Below, one piece after another: positions 44,857-54,293 of a stretch of 64,000 nt of DNA. Below the pieces are notes generated by a model. The model did no database searches. It was not told where the DNA came from and saw only the letters and a program-made list of their open reading frames with translations. Positions within the stretch are counted from its first letter, which is position 1. The number at the start of each line of letters is the position of its first letter. The stretch comes from an uncultured Bacteroidota bacterium (GTDB lineage: Bacteria > Bacteroidota > Bacteroidia > Chitinophagales > Chitinophagaceae), in the NCBI GenBank assembly GCA_903824665.1, contig CAIJXT010000019.1:165472-229471 (forward strand). The letters are read 5' to 3'. The position numbers were made by a program, and so were the translations under genes.

Positions 44857-45000
44857 ATTTCCGAAAACGCTTTTTAGGGATTTCCACAAAACTAAATAGA
44901 AATTCACTTTTTCACAGCAAAAAAATAAGAATTGATTAATTTCCTGCTTACAACCTGATGAGAATAAATACACGTTGCTTTAAAAACCACACTGGACCGG

Positions 45001-45819
45001 TCAACCCACCGGAACATAATTCAACTGATCGTTCTTAGAAGCGACGTATTGCGCGGGTGTAAACCCTGAAAAACTGCGGAAATCATTGATAAAATGTGCC
45101 TGGTCGTAGTAGCCGCTGGCGGTGGCAAACTGCGCCCAATTGATTTGCCTGCATTGCTCTATATCGCGGATAGCTTTCTGAAAACGCATCACCCGCATGA
45201 ATGCCTTGGGAGTGATGCCCACATGCTCTTTGAACAAACTGATCAGGTGTTTTTGTGAATACCCTACCCTACGCGATATTTCATCAACGGTAACAACATC
45301 AGGCAACTTCAGAATACTGTTTACAGCGAAATCTATAAACGGATTTGGCACCAGCCTATCCCCAAAATGACGCATCAGGTATTGCTCGGCCACCCAAAAC
45401 TTCCGGGCTATTTCGGGTGTGGATAGCAGCAACTCACGAAGGTTTAGAATCTGTGGACTCAACACCAATTCAGCATCTACAACACTATCTGTAAGCTCGC
45501 ACATCGGCATCTCCATAAATGGATATGCTTTGCCCTTATGGAAATTGATAACGAACATCTCGCTATCGCGGCCGGAGGGTATGGTGATATAGGTGGTTCG
45601 AATGCCCGAAAACCACACATTGCGGCAGGCCTGTATTTCCTGCAGTGTGTTGTTGTCGTAAATGTACTTGGGATAATCTGTCAGATCAAAAACGACATTC
45701 ACCTGTCCATCGGGCAAAAAACGGTCTACGGTGTGCACTGGTTGGTAGTCGCGGTAATAAATAAAGCTCTCAATAAACATATTGAGCGGATAAGCTGGTA
45801 TGTGTAGCCGGAACACCAT
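45001..45819 (-). CDS. AraC-family transcriptional regulator
   Basis: 272 aa. The N-terminal ~140 residues are a cupin-like sensor of the DUF6597 type (MVFRLHIPAYPLNMFIESFIYYRDYQP, RFLPDGQVNVVFDL). The C-terminal part has the two AraC helix-turn-helix motifs: VTVDEISRRVGYSQKHLISLFKEHVGITPKAFMRVMRFQKA and WAQFATASGYYDQAHFINDFRSFSGFTPAQY. ATG 45819 is taken (a TTG lies 6 bp earlier). It lies 48 bp after a T9SS gene on the same strand; the signal it senses is unknown. Confidence 0.92.
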   Translation of the reverse strand: MVFRLHIPAYPLNMFIESFIYYRDYQPVHTVDRFLPDGQVNVVFDLTDYPKYIYDNNTLQEIQACRNVWFSGIRTTYITIPSGRDSEMFVINFHKGKAYPFMEMPMCELTDSVVDAELVLSPQILNLRELLLSTPEIARKFWVAEQYLMRHFGDRLVPNPFIDFAVNSILKLPDVVTVDEISRRVGYSQKHLISLFKEHVGITPKAFMRVMRFQKAIRDIEQCRQINWAQFATASGYYDQAHFINDFRSFSGFTPAQYVASKNDQLNYVPVG

Positions 45820-45867
45820 CGTCAAACATTGAGTACTATAAAAAAGCAGAAATCTGTTTTTACATGG

Positions 45868-46815
45868 TCACTCTTTCAACAGTGTGCCGCTGTAAAACGC
45901 ACCGCCATCGGTAACCCGATAGAAAAAAACACCATCGGGAAAACAACCGAGATCTATGCTGCGGCTATACTGCTGCTGCAATATACATTGGCCGAGGGTA
46001 TTGTAGACGAAAATACGGAACCTGCTTTCGGCGAAAAGCTCAGGAAACCCAAAAATCCCGTCAAAAGAGGGATTAGGAAACACAGTTAATTTTTGCAATC
46101 TAGCTATTTGCTGCACAAATCCTTCGTGTGCAAAACGTTTAACCTTGATTGAATCTATTAACCAACCGGCGAGGCTATCATAAGTAGAATCACTTAAAAA
46201 CCTGAAGCGCACATAAAATGTATCGCACGACCAAACGCAGCTATGGCCGGCAGTAGGCTTTATCGGCAGTGGATATTGAAATTGAACCCTGGACAAGACA
46301 GATGCCCGTGTACCGTTGAAGCAGGCCAACCCATTTTCGAGCGTATCGTTTTCAGTATAGAAGTTGGCGGTAAAAATGCCTGCATTAAACCAATAACCAG
46401 AATCCAAATTACAAGAGTCTATAACGTTGTACCACGTCAGCCCATTGTCCTGAGAAAATTCGACCATGCCTCCGTCCTTAGAACTGTCTGTTTGAAACCT
46501 GTGCCAGAAAGAAAAAAGTGTTGTGAATCCACTACGAACCCTTACAACAAAAGAATGATCCGCGTTTACGGGGTACATCCCCGCGGTATCTGTCATTATT
46601 CCCACTGCCCCCGAAGTATCGCTAGTGAAAAACGGCTTGAAAGTACGCCCCGCCTGCCACAGTGGGACAGATGCTGTATCGGGAACAAAATTTTTGGTAG
46701 CTGTATCTGAAAACCTGACAATAAATGAATCAATACCAGGACCATCTTCAATTTGGGCTAAAACTCTGCCTGGAATACATCCCAAAAATAAAAGCACAAA
46801 GATGATTTTTTTCAT
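45868..46815 (-). CDS. T9SS type A sorting domain protein
   Basis: 315 aa, signal peptide MKKIIFVLLFLGCIPGRVLAQ. The middle is a MAM/jelly-roll-like strand-rich domain (SFVVRVRSGFTTLFSFWHRFQTDSSKDGGMVEFSQDNGLTWYNV; CDTFYVRFRFLSDSTYDSLAGWLIDSI). The C-terminus is the T9SS sorting domain (LTVFPNPSFDGIFGFPE, VYNTLGQCILQQ, DGVFFYRVTDGG). The first ATG with a good signal peptide is 46815, and a -7 promoter box lies 15 bp before it. Its surface role is unknown. Confidence 0.85.
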   Translation of the reverse strand: MKKIIFVLLFLGCIPGRVLAQIEDGPGIDSFIVRFSDTATKNFVPDTASVPLWQAGRTFKPFFTSDTSGAVGIMTDTAGMYPVNADHSFVVRVRSGFTTLFSFWHRFQTDSSKDGGMVEFSQDNGLTWYNVIDSCNLDSGYWFNAGIFTANFYTENDTLENGLACFNGTRASVLSRVQFQYPLPIKPTAGHSCVWSCDTFYVRFRFLSDSTYDSLAGWLIDSIKVKRFAHEGFVQQIARLQKLTVFPNPSFDGIFGFPELFAESRFRIFVYNTLGQCILQQQYSRSIDLGCFPDGVFFYRVTDGGAFYSGTLLKE

Positions 46816-46830
46816 AGCGACAGGTTTTAT

Positions 46831-46864
46831 CAAATTTATAGAAAAATCATTAAATAACCACCAA
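46831..46864 (-). promoter_or_regulatory. Promoter of the T9SS gene
   Basis: On the minus strand TTG (46862-46864) and, after 23 bp, TAAATTTG (46831-46838), 15 bp before ATG 46815. Confidence 0.5.
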
Positions 46865-46903
46865 TCATCATTTGACAGAATGCTGCGGCGAGCCTGAAAT
46901 GAC

Positions 46904-46911
46904 TATTTTTG
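46904..46911 (+). promoter_or_regulatory. -7 promoter element of the GSCFA gene
   Basis: TATTTTTG ends 4 bp before ATG 46916, so transcription would start at about the A of the start codon (leaderless). Confidence 0.55.
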
Positions 46912-46915
46912 ACCA

Positions 46916-47893
46916 ATGCAACTATCGCTCACACTGGATATACCGCAACTTAATCGTCCGCTTTTGTACTCGGACAATGTACTGTTGATCGGGTCCTGTT
47001 TTACGGAGCACATAGCCGACAGGCTGGCTCACCACAAATTCAAAGTGCTGCAGAACCCGCATGGTATCCTGTTCAATCCGCTGAGTGTAAGCCAAAGCCT
47101 TGACAGCTATATAGATACAAAAATGTATGCTGAAGACGACTTGTTCTGTCTGAACGAATTGTGGAATAGCTGGGATCACCATACCCGCTTTTCGCATACG
47201 GACCGTACGGCAGCACTCACCAGTATCAATGAATCACAACGCAGTGCAGCAGCATTTGTGCGCGAGGCTGACTGGGTGATCATCACATTGGGTTCAGCAT
47301 TCCAATATTATCTGAAAGAAAACGGCAAACCCGTATCTAACAACCACCGGGCACCGGCACAGTGGTTTGAAAAAAAACTGCTTTCAGTAGAGGAGATCGT
47401 CAATTCATTGACGAATACCATCGAGAAACTAAAAGCTATCAATCCGCACGCACGCGTTCTGTTTACGATCAGCCCCGTAAGGCACATACGTGATGGTGTA
47501 GTAGACAACAACCGCAGCAAAGCGAGACTGATAGAGGCAACTCACCTGCTTTGTGAACGCATCGACCAGGTGCAATACTTTCCGGCATACGAACTTGTGA
47601 TAGACATACTGCGCGACTACCGGTATTATGACATTGATTTTGTGCATCCAAACTACATGGCAACCACCTATGTTTGGGAGCATTTTGTAAAAACCTGTAT
47701 ATCGCCAACAGCAACCGAAACCATGCAGCAGGTGCTGGACATTATGACCGCAAAATCGCACCGGACTAGGTTTCCCGAAACTGAGGCACACCGCAAGTTC
47801 AAAGCGAGCTACCTTGCAAAAACCAGAGCATTGCAAGAGCGAAATCCGACTATGGATCTGACGGAAGAACTACGATATTTTGCGGAATCGTGA
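46916..47893 (+). CDS. GSCFA domain protein
   Basis: 325 aa. The name-giving motif is at residues 26-30 in LLIGSCFTEHIADRL, followed by NPHGILFNPLSV, WNSWDHHTRFSH, and the later blocks ADWVIITLGSAFQYYL and VLFTISPVRHIRDGVVDNNRSKARLIEATH. These match the GSCFA family, an SGNH-hydrolase-like group in Bacteroidetes and Proteobacteria. Its reaction is not established; the Ser in GSCF and the conserved DxxH near YYDIDFVHPNYMA could be a catalytic pair. It is cytoplasmic by sequence (no signal peptide). ATG 46916 lies right after a promoter box. Confidence 0.9.
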   Translation: MQLSLTLDIPQLNRPLLYSDNVLLIGSCFTEHIADRLAHHKFKVLQNPHGILFNPLSVSQSLDSYIDTKMYAEDDLFCLNELWNSWDHHTRFSHTDRTAALTSINESQRSAAAFVREADWVIITLGSAFQYYLKENGKPVSNNHRAPAQWFEKKLLSVEEIVNSLTNTIEKLKAINPHARVLFTISPVRHIRDGVVDNNRSKARLIEATHLLCERIDQVQYFPAYELVIDILRDYRYYDIDFVHPNYMATTYVWEHFVKTCISPTATETMQQVLDIMTAKSHRTRFPETEAHRKFKASYLAKTRALQERNPTMDLTEELRYFAES

Positions 47894-47968
47894 GCTTATC
47901 AGCAAACACGGATTGCCCGCCAAAATGCGTGGCTGACCTTATCCTAACAATCGGCGTGACTAATGTGG

Positions 47969-48511
47969 TTACGGGATGCGCATGGTACGGGCAATTTCCC
48001 ACAATACAATACCGACGGTAACAGAAATATTCAGTGAGTGTTTGGAACCCCATTGTGGAATCTCTACAGAGCCATCAACAAGTGACAGGGCTTCATCGCT
48101 AACACCAGTAACTTCATTGCCAAATACCAACGCGAGAGGCTCGCCGTTATATGCCAGCGACTGCAGCGCTATACTGCCATGCGCCTGCTCTACAGCCAAC
48201 ACCCTATAACCTACCGAACGCGCTGCGGTGATAGCAGCGGTAACGGTCTGGAAGTGCTGCCACGGAACAGTCTCGGTGGCACCGAGTGCCGTTTTATGAA
48301 TGTCGCGGTGAGGGGGCTGGGGAGTATAACCACAGAGATAAATGGATGCAGCTGCAAATGCATCGCAGGTTCGAAACGTTGCACCAACGTTCTGCATACT
48401 CCTGACATCGTCCAGTATAACAATAACGGGATGCCCCGACCCCATTTTCAATTCTTCAGATGTCCGGCGGCCCAGGTCATCCATTGTCTTTCTTTGAATC
48501 ACAACACGCAA
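47969..48511 (-). CDS. TrmH-family (SpoU) RNA 2'-O-methyltransferase
   Basis: 180 aa with the SPOUT knot motifs: VIVILDDVRSMQNVGATFRTCDAF, IYLCGYTPQPPHRDIHKTALGATE, ALVFGNEVTGVSDEALSLVDGSVEIPQWG, and SKHSLNISVTVGIVLWEIAR. The likely target is tRNA or rRNA, with S-adenosyl-methionine as donor. The start is TTG 48511 in my reading, since related proteins have a short basic N-terminus; ATG 48484 is also possible. It follows the acyl-CoA ligase with 18 bp between, so they probably share a transcript, although no functional link is known. Confidence 0.88.
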   Translation of the reverse strand: MRVVIQRKTMDDLGRRTSEELKMGSGHPVIVILDDVRSMQNVGATFRTCDAFAAASIYLCGYTPQPPHRDIHKTALGATETVPWQHFQTVTAAITAARSVGYRVLAVEQAHGSIALQSLAYNGEPLALVFGNEVTGVSDEALSLVDGSVEIPQWGSKHSLNISVTVGIVLWEIARTMRIP

Positions 48512-48529
48512 ATTAGGAAATGCCCGGCG

Positions 48530-50308
48530 CTATTCGGCATAAAGTGATGCAATGACGTCAGCAAACTTTTGTTCGATCACCTTTCTCTTTGTCTTCAGCG
48601 ATGGTGTCAGTTCGCCGGTATCAATGGTCCACTCGTTGGCCAGCAGCGCTGTTTTTTTGATCTGTTCGGGATGACTGAAAAACTCATTGTACTTATCTAC
48701 CTGTTTTTGCACCTGTGCAATTACTTCAGGCATTCTGATCAGGTCCCTGTTGCTATCAGGCACTGAGATAGCGGGGAAATTGTCGCGCAAATACTTACGC
48801 AACTGCGGAAAGGAGGGAACGATCAATGCGGCAACAAACTTCATGTTGGCACCGGTTACCAGCATCTGCTCTATGTAGATACTTTCTTTCATTTTGTTTT
48901 CGAGCGCCTGTGGTGCTACATATTTCCCGCCAGATGTTTTGAAAATTTCCTTCTTCCGGTCTGTGATCTTCAGAAACCTGCCCTCTACCCACTGACCAAT
49001 GTCGCCGGTAAGAAACCACCCATCCTTCATAGCAGCAGCGGTGAGTTCGGGATGTTTGTAGTAGCCGATCGTCACATTGGGTCCCTTGACCATAATTTCG
49101 CCGTCATCGGCAATTTTCACTTCAACATTATCGATCAGCGTTCCAATGCTACCTATACGCCGGTTGTCACTCTCAAACCGGTTTACAGACACCACCGGCG
49201 AGGTCTCTGTAAGCCCATAGCCTTCCATTATAATAATGTTGGCTGAGGTGAAAATACGCGCCAGCCTTTCCTGGCAGGCTGCTGAGCCTGTTACTATGGC
49301 TTTCACGTTGCCACCCAGCGCCTCGCGCCATTTGCTGAAAATGATCTTATTGGCGAGCCACAACTGCATGCGGTACCACGCACTGCCGGGGTTGGCATTA
49401 TCGAACCGTTTGCCCAGAGCCAATGCCCAGAAAAACAAAGCACGTTTGATCCCTTTCAGTTCCATAGCCGTATTCATAATACGCTCATACACTTTCTCGA
49501 GCAGCCTTGGAACAGTGGTAAAAACAATTGGGTTTACTTCCTTGAGGTTGGCACCTATTGTCTCCATATTCTCGGCATAGTATACAGATATGCCGGAATG
49601 CAGGTATACATAGGTCACCATTCGCTCAAAAATATGATTGAGGGGCAGGAAACTAAGCGCCTTACCTCTTGCCTCGGCAAAGGTAAAAGCGGGCATAGAG
49701 TCGCGTACATTGCTCACGATATTATTGTGTGTCAGCATTACACCCTTTGGGTTGCCGGTAGTACCAGATGTGTATATTATAGTGGCCAGTGTTTCCGGCT
49801 TAATGCGGGCAATCACCGATTCATCAGGATCAACATTGAGCGCGGTAAGTGTAGTCCAGTTTTTTAATGTCCCGATGGTATCGAATGTATAGATGTGCTG
49901 CAGCGCGGGCATCTCGGCAAATGCGCCTTTAAACCGTTCATAAATATCTGCATTGGCAACAAAGACAATGCGAACACCCGCTTCATTGAGGACATAAACG
50001 AGCTCAGCAGGGCTGATGGTAGGATACACGGGAGTAAGCACCGCACCTGTAAGTTGAACAGCCAGGTCAGTAATCACCCATTCTGGCCGGTTGGGCGATA
50101 TAATTGCAATTTTCTCCTGACTATCCGGCTCAAGTACATGATTGGCTATACCGAGGGTGCTCAATCCGCCGGCCAGTTTGCGGGCAGTAGACCAAACATC
50201 TGCTGCTGAATAGGTACGCCAACTACCATTCTCCTTGGCTGCAAGCATTACCTCATCAGGAGCCTGCGTGTTGCGTTGCTGTACAATATCAAATAGACGG
50301 TATATCAT
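48530..50308 (-). CDS. Long-chain-fatty-acid--CoA ligase (AMP-binding)
   Basis: 592 aa ANL-family ligase making acyl-CoA from fatty acid, ATP and CoA. The P-loop is IIYTSGTTGNPKGVMLTHNN (~residue 176), then FAEARGKALSFLPLNHIFERM, the A5 motif IMEGYGLTETSPVVSVNR, FLTGDIGQWVEG, and ITDRKKEIFKTSGGKYVAP. The form with LNHIFERMVTYVYLHSG is that of long-chain ligases (FadD/Faa-like) common in Bacteroidetes. The gene starts at ATG 50308. It opens the transcript with the methyltransferase behind it. Confidence 0.92.
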   Translation of the reverse strand: MIYRLFDIVQQRNTQAPDEVMLAAKENGSWRTYSAADVWSTARKLAGGLSTLGIANHVLEPDSQEKIAIISPNRPEWVITDLAVQLTGAVLTPVYPTISPAELVYVLNEAGVRIVFVANADIYERFKGAFAEMPALQHIYTFDTIGTLKNWTTLTALNVDPDESVIARIKPETLATIIYTSGTTGNPKGVMLTHNNIVSNVRDSMPAFTFAEARGKALSFLPLNHIFERMVTYVYLHSGISVYYAENMETIGANLKEVNPIVFTTVPRLLEKVYERIMNTAMELKGIKRALFFWALALGKRFDNANPGSAWYRMQLWLANKIIFSKWREALGGNVKAIVTGSAACQERLARIFTSANIIIMEGYGLTETSPVVSVNRFESDNRRIGSIGTLIDNVEVKIADDGEIMVKGPNVTIGYYKHPELTAAAMKDGWFLTGDIGQWVEGRFLKITDRKKEIFKTSGGKYVAPQALENKMKESIYIEQMLVTGANMKFVAALIVPSFPQLRKYLRDNFPAISVPDSNRDLIRMPEVIAQVQKQVDKYNEFFSHPEQIKKTALLANEWTIDTGELTPSLKTKRKVIEQKFADVIASLYAE

Positions 50309-50400
50309 TCCATAAATTTAATATTTTTTCCTGATAGATAAAACACCCGCCGAACTTCGAATGTTGTGACATGCTTATCAAAAAAACGCTCTACATCCCA

Positions 50401-50976
50401 TCACCGGGATTTGATGACATTGCTGTTTTTTAGCTTTTCTTCTATTAGCCGAGCTTCATTTGTCTTTCGCCGTACCTCAATTATCTTGCGAAAACCGGAA
50501 CTGAACATGGTCTCAAACAAAGCCCGGATCTTTTTGTCTGCGGGCATTTCTGACTTATCGAGAGGGAATGTCATTTTCAATATCCGTGTCTGCCCGTCTA
50601 TGTGAATTGTGATTTGCCGGGAGGTGACCATATTGGAAATCCTGTTGTCTGAAACAAGGGTATACTCATCGATCTTGTTGAACTTTACGAAATCTACAAC
50701 TGAGGCATCTGTTACAATGCTACCTGTAGCGCCGTCGAGCTGGAAACAATTCAGCACATAGCTACCCATCTCCTTTTTGATCCGGATAAAGAATGGCGTT
50801 TTTACCAAATCAGTATCTGCCAGATCTGAGCGGTGTTTCTTCCATGCCGGAAATGCCTTATTGTCGAAGGTGGGGTTGAAATCTTTGTTCCACACACCGG
50901 TAAAAACATCAGATTGGTTGCAGGACGATAGGCTCAGCAGCATGCATACCGCAAGCAAGCAATATTTATTTAACAT
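50401..50976 (-). CDS. Hypothetical lipoprotein, 191 aa
   Basis: 191 aa with signal peptide MLNKYCLLAVCMLLSLSSC (lipobox LSSC). The mature protein has a small-lipocalin-like pattern (FTGVWNKDFNP, FFIRIKKEMGSYVLNCFQ, YTLVSDNRISNM, RQITIHIDGQTRILKMTFP) and a basic helical tail. No named family. It stands between the acyl-CoA ligase and the divergent symporter; a TAAAAGTA-type promoter-like site is upstream but one base off. Confidence 0.75.
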   Translation of the reverse strand: MLNKYCLLAVCMLLSLSSCNQSDVFTGVWNKDFNPTFDNKAFPAWKKHRSDLADTDLVKTPFFIRIKKEMGSYVLNCFQLDGATGSIVTDASVVDFVKFNKIDEYTLVSDNRISNMVTSRQITIHIDGQTRILKMTFPLDKSEMPADKKIRALFETMFSSGFRKIIEVRRKTNEARLIEEKLKNSNVIKSR

Positions 50977-51094
50977 AAGGTGTATTTTGGGTACTTGCGA
51001 TAAAAGTAGTCAACAGGTATACAACCGGCACCGTATTTTTAGTTAATTAGTTACTATTGATGTACTTTGGCATGTGAAAACAACATTGCATGCA

Positions 51095-52351
51095 ATGAAT
51101 GACGCAATAAAAGACCCTCCTCAAAAAAACAGGATTACCCTCTATATATTGCTGGCAATGGTAGCCGGTATTGTTATCGGCTACCTGATCAACAGGTATC
51201 TGGAAGGCAAACCCGACACTACCCGAGACAGTGTATTGCAACCTTTCTCCCTGCTGGCTGATATATTTCTGCGGTTGGTAAAAATGATCATCGCGCCACT
51301 TGTATTCAGTACACTGGTAGTAGGTGTAGCGAAACAAGGCAGTGTAAAATCGGTAGGGCGCATTGGTGGTAAAACGCTTCTGTGGTTTATTTGTTTTTCA
51401 TTTATCAGCCTTGCTCTAGGAATGGGGCTGGTCAACTTTTTCACACCCGGATCATCTATGAATCTGCCATTGCCAGATGCTGCTGACGCCACTGTGGCGC
51501 ATGCATCGCTGTCGTTGAAGGAATTTATCAGTCATATCTTTCCGGTAAGTGTAATAGATGCAATGGCAAAAAATGAAATACTACAAGTTGTGGTCTTTTC
51601 GCTGTTCTTTGGTGTTGCGACAGCTGCGGTAGGCGAAAAAGGAGCAATAGTTGTCACTTTTCTCGATTCTGTTTCGCATATCATACTGAAGATGACCGCC
51701 TACATTATGAACTTCGCTCCGTTTGCTGTGTTGGGCGCTATGACAGCGGTCATCGGCAAACAAGGGCTTGGCATTCTCAGCACTTATTCTTTGTTTATCG
51801 GCGAGTTTTATCTTGGGCTATTTATCCTGCTTGCTATTTTGCTGGGTGCGTTGTGGCTGTTTGTAAGGTGGCGTGTACGCACGTTGCTGCGTCATATCAA
51901 GGAGCCCGCACTGCTGGCGTTCTCTACGGCAAGCAGCGAAGCGGCGTTCCCAAAACTGATGCTGGAACTGGAGCGATTTGGTTGCGATGAAAAGATCGTC
52001 AGTTTTGTGCTACCCCTCGGGTATTCATTTAATCTGGATGGATCGATGATGTACATGTCTTTTGCATCGCTCTTTATTGCGCAGTGTTATGGTATTCACC
52101 TCGATACGGGTACACAAATCAGCATGTTGCTGGTGCTGATGATCACCAGCAAAGGGATAGCCGGTGTACCCAGGGCATCGCTAGTGGTAATAGCAGGCAC
52201 ATTGGCCACCTTCAAAATACCTGAAGCCGGGCTGGCGCTGCTGCTGGGTATAGACCCTTTGCTGGATATGGGCCGTGCTGCAACTAATGTAGTGGGCAAT
52301 AGTGTTGCCACGGTGGCGATGTGCAAAATAGAAGGCGCACTTAAAGACTGA
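51095..52351 (+). CDS. Dicarboxylate/amino acid:cation symporter (DAACS family)
   Basis: 418 aa, eight membrane helices plus two hairpin loops of the GltP/DctA fold. The diagnostic motifs are LLAFSTASSEAAFPKLMLELERFG (hairpin with SS-EAAFP), LPLGYSFNLDGSMMYMSFASLFIAQ (helix 7 with NLDG) and the late MLLVLMITSKGIAGVPRASLVVIAGTL with MGRAATNVVGNS. It moves glutamate or C4-dicarboxylate with Na+ or H+. ATG 51095 is preferred; an in-frame GTG lies 21 bp earlier. Single gene. Confidence 0.93.
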   Translation: MNDAIKDPPQKNRITLYILLAMVAGIVIGYLINRYLEGKPDTTRDSVLQPFSLLADIFLRLVKMIIAPLVFSTLVVGVAKQGSVKSVGRIGGKTLLWFICFSFISLALGMGLVNFFTPGSSMNLPLPDAADATVAHASLSLKEFISHIFPVSVIDAMAKNEILQVVVFSLFFGVATAAVGEKGAIVVTFLDSVSHIILKMTAYIMNFAPFAVLGAMTAVIGKQGLGILSTYSLFIGEFYLGLFILLAILLGALWLFVRWRVRTLLRHIKEPALLAFSTASSEAAFPKLMLELERFGCDEKIVSFVLPLGYSFNLDGSMMYMSFASLFIAQCYGIHLDTGTQISMLLVLMITSKGIAGVPRASLVVIAGTLATFKIPEAGLALLLGIDPLLDMGRAATNVVGNSVATVAMCKIEGALKD

Positions 52352-52467
52352 TCTTTTTCGGAATACTGACGGGTCGTAACTGTGACAAACCAGCCGCCAA
52401 AGACTGACAAAATAGCTAAAGCAGTAGTTCTGGGCAATTTACGTGTTTAAATATTCGGAATAATTGA

Positions 52468-52475
52468 TAGTTTTG
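52468..52475 (+). promoter_or_regulatory. -7 promoter element
   Basis: TAGTTTTG, 29 bp before ATG 52505. Confidence 0.4.
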
Positions 52476-52504
52476 TTTTCTTACCACTGAAAAAAAACTG
52501 TACT

Positions 52505-53092
52505 ATGCCGCGGAAAACCAACATATTGTTGCTGACAGTCTTGTCGGTGTTGCTGCCGGGTATATGTACTGCACTTGACATCACTGCGAGCAAAATTCAG
52601 ACCAGTGCACAGATTATTTCTTTTCTCAATTTAGCGTTGTTTGTTACCGCGCTCATCTCTATCAAACAATTCTTCTGGACAAGCTACGACAACCGAATGC
52701 CGTTTCATATATTCAACATCATCTTTGTGTTGCTTTTCTACAGCATCGGTCTGCCTTTTCTGATCTCCAACAGAGGCTATTACGAAGAATACCAGCATCT
52801 GACACCATTGGGTGTGCTGAGCAAATTTTTTCTCAGCATCAACATCAGCTCGTTTGCACAATGGGTGATAGTAGGGTCTTTTTTTATCAACTTCCTGTAT
52901 ATCAAACGTTACAATAAAGATTACTACCAGCCGGGTATTGCCGATACAAATAATGAAGTGTTACTAACTCAAAGAGAAGAGGAAAAGTCGAAAAACGAAC
53001 CAACGAACGACACTATTGATCAGCACACCAACACCACATTAACACACGCCCCATCGGGCTCTCCGGATGCAGAAACAAAGCACAACCTATAA
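52505..53092 (+). CDS. Hypothetical membrane protein, 195 aa
   Basis: 195 aa. An N-terminal hydrophobic segment (ILLLTVLSVLLPGICTAL), then three membrane helices (IISFLNLALFVTALISI; FHIFNIIFVLLFYSIGLPFLI; FAQWVIVGSFFINFLYI). The last ~60 residues are a polar, Asn/Thr-rich, probably disordered tail (LLTQREEEKSKNEPTNDTID). No family is recognised. It ends 10 bp before the opposite ABC permease gene. Confidence 0.7.
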   Translation: MPRKTNILLLTVLSVLLPGICTALDITASKIQTSAQIISFLNLALFVTALISIKQFFWTSYDNRMPFHIFNIIFVLLFYSIGLPFLISNRGYYEEYQHLTPLGVLSKFFLSINISSFAQWVIVGSFFINFLYIKRYNKDYYQPGIADTNNEVLLTQREEEKSKNEPTNDTIDQHTNTTLTHAPSGSPDAETKHNL

Positions 53093-53102
53093 CACCGGGT
53101 TG

Positions 53103-54293
53103 TTATTTCAATGCCCGCCTGAGCGACCGGGATACGAGTATCAGGATCATCGCATAGCAAATTGCAAAAGCCAACCAGACCGGCCAACCGGGTAGGGCTG
53201 GCAACGGCAACGAACCAGACAACACCGTTTGTGATGCTGCCACCTGCACTGCAACGGCAATCAGCAGTGCTACCGCCATAGCCACAGTAACAGGGGGCAT
53301 GAAACGACGCAGCATGAAACGACGCAGAAAACTACTACTGTAACCCAGCTGCCCCAGTAAAATAAGTGCTTCGTAGGAACGGGAAACCGTCAACTGAATA
53401 AACAGCACCAACACTAACCCACTGATACCCATAAGCAGCAGGGCAAACAGACCGGTAATGGTGGTAGTTGCTTCGACAATGGACCTGATCCTGCTCCATT
53501 TGAGGTTGCCAGGATTGACGGTATAGCCGTGCTGCTGCAAATAACTAATAAACGATGCAGCCGAAGGATCTTTGACCCGAAGAACTAATTGAGATGGACC
53601 GGATATAGGTGCCACCTGAAAGGTTTTATTACCGTAGGCAATGAAGGACTCTGGCGCCAGCACGGCACCAATATCATCAGAGAACCCTGCTACATGTGCG
53701 GTGAGTACCTGCCCGTGCTGCCCACCTACCTGCATTTTGAGTGCTATAGACTTGACAGCTGTACGCGATAACTGCGGCAATCCCTGACCCGGCGCAAAAA
53801 CGTAATTGTAGATATCCAGAAACTGGGTGGAAAGCAATACCGGCAGATTCCGGTCGCCAGGCTGCCATGTCCATGCATCGGGAATCGTGTCTAAAAAACG
53901 ATCGGGAACACTTGCCAGCGGAAGATCTGTTGCCATGGTAATTTGCCCTCCCATCATTGCATAAACCGGAAACCCCGCTGAAATGATCTCTCCCACATCC
54001 AGCACTTCGGGCGCACTGCGCAAATATGCGATCTCACCTGTACTGAAAGAATTGCCCGAAACAGACGCCATGTTATAGTCCGTTATGTTTTTGCCAACAA
54101 CAACAATTGCTTTGGTACTACCCGCACGATTACTACCATTGACCAGTGCATTGAAATTCCACCATGTAGATATGCTCAGCAATAGCAAGGCTGTACCTAC
54201 GCCCAGCGCCAGCAATGCAAGCACCGAACGTATTCTACTACCCGGCAAAAGCAGCAACCTTCGGAGTAGTGTATGTTGTGTTGTACTGCTCAC
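53103..54293 (-). CDS. ABC transporter permease, FtsX/MacB-like
   Basis: 396 aa with four membrane helices: one near the start (VLALLALGVGTALLLLSIS), then a large extracytoplasmic domain (about 65-260), and three near the end (ITGLFALLLMGISGLVLVLFIQL; VTVAMAVALLIAVAVQVAA; WPVWLAFAICYAMILILV). This is the FtsX/LolE-type topology. It starts with GTG and overlaps the ATPase stop by 4 bp (GTGA), so it is translated with it. It probably moves lipoproteins, lipids or peptides across the envelope; no substrate clue is present. Confidence 0.85.
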   Translation of the reverse strand: MSSTTQHTLLRRLLLLPGSRIRSVLALLALGVGTALLLLSISTWWNFNALVNGSNRAGSTKAIVVVGKNITDYNMASVSGNSFSTGEIAYLRSAPEVLDVGEIISAGFPVYAMMGGQITMATDLPLASVPDRFLDTIPDAWTWQPGDRNLPVLLSTQFLDIYNYVFAPGQGLPQLSRTAVKSIALKMQVGGQHGQVLTAHVAGFSDDIGAVLAPESFIAYGNKTFQVAPISGPSQLVLRVKDPSAASFISYLQQHGYTVNPGNLKWSRIRSIVEATTTITGLFALLLMGISGLVLVLFIQLTVSRSYEALILLGQLGYSSSFLRRFMLRRFMPPVTVAMAVALLIAVAVQVAASQTVLSGSLPLPALPGWPVWLAFAICYAMILILVSRSLRRALK

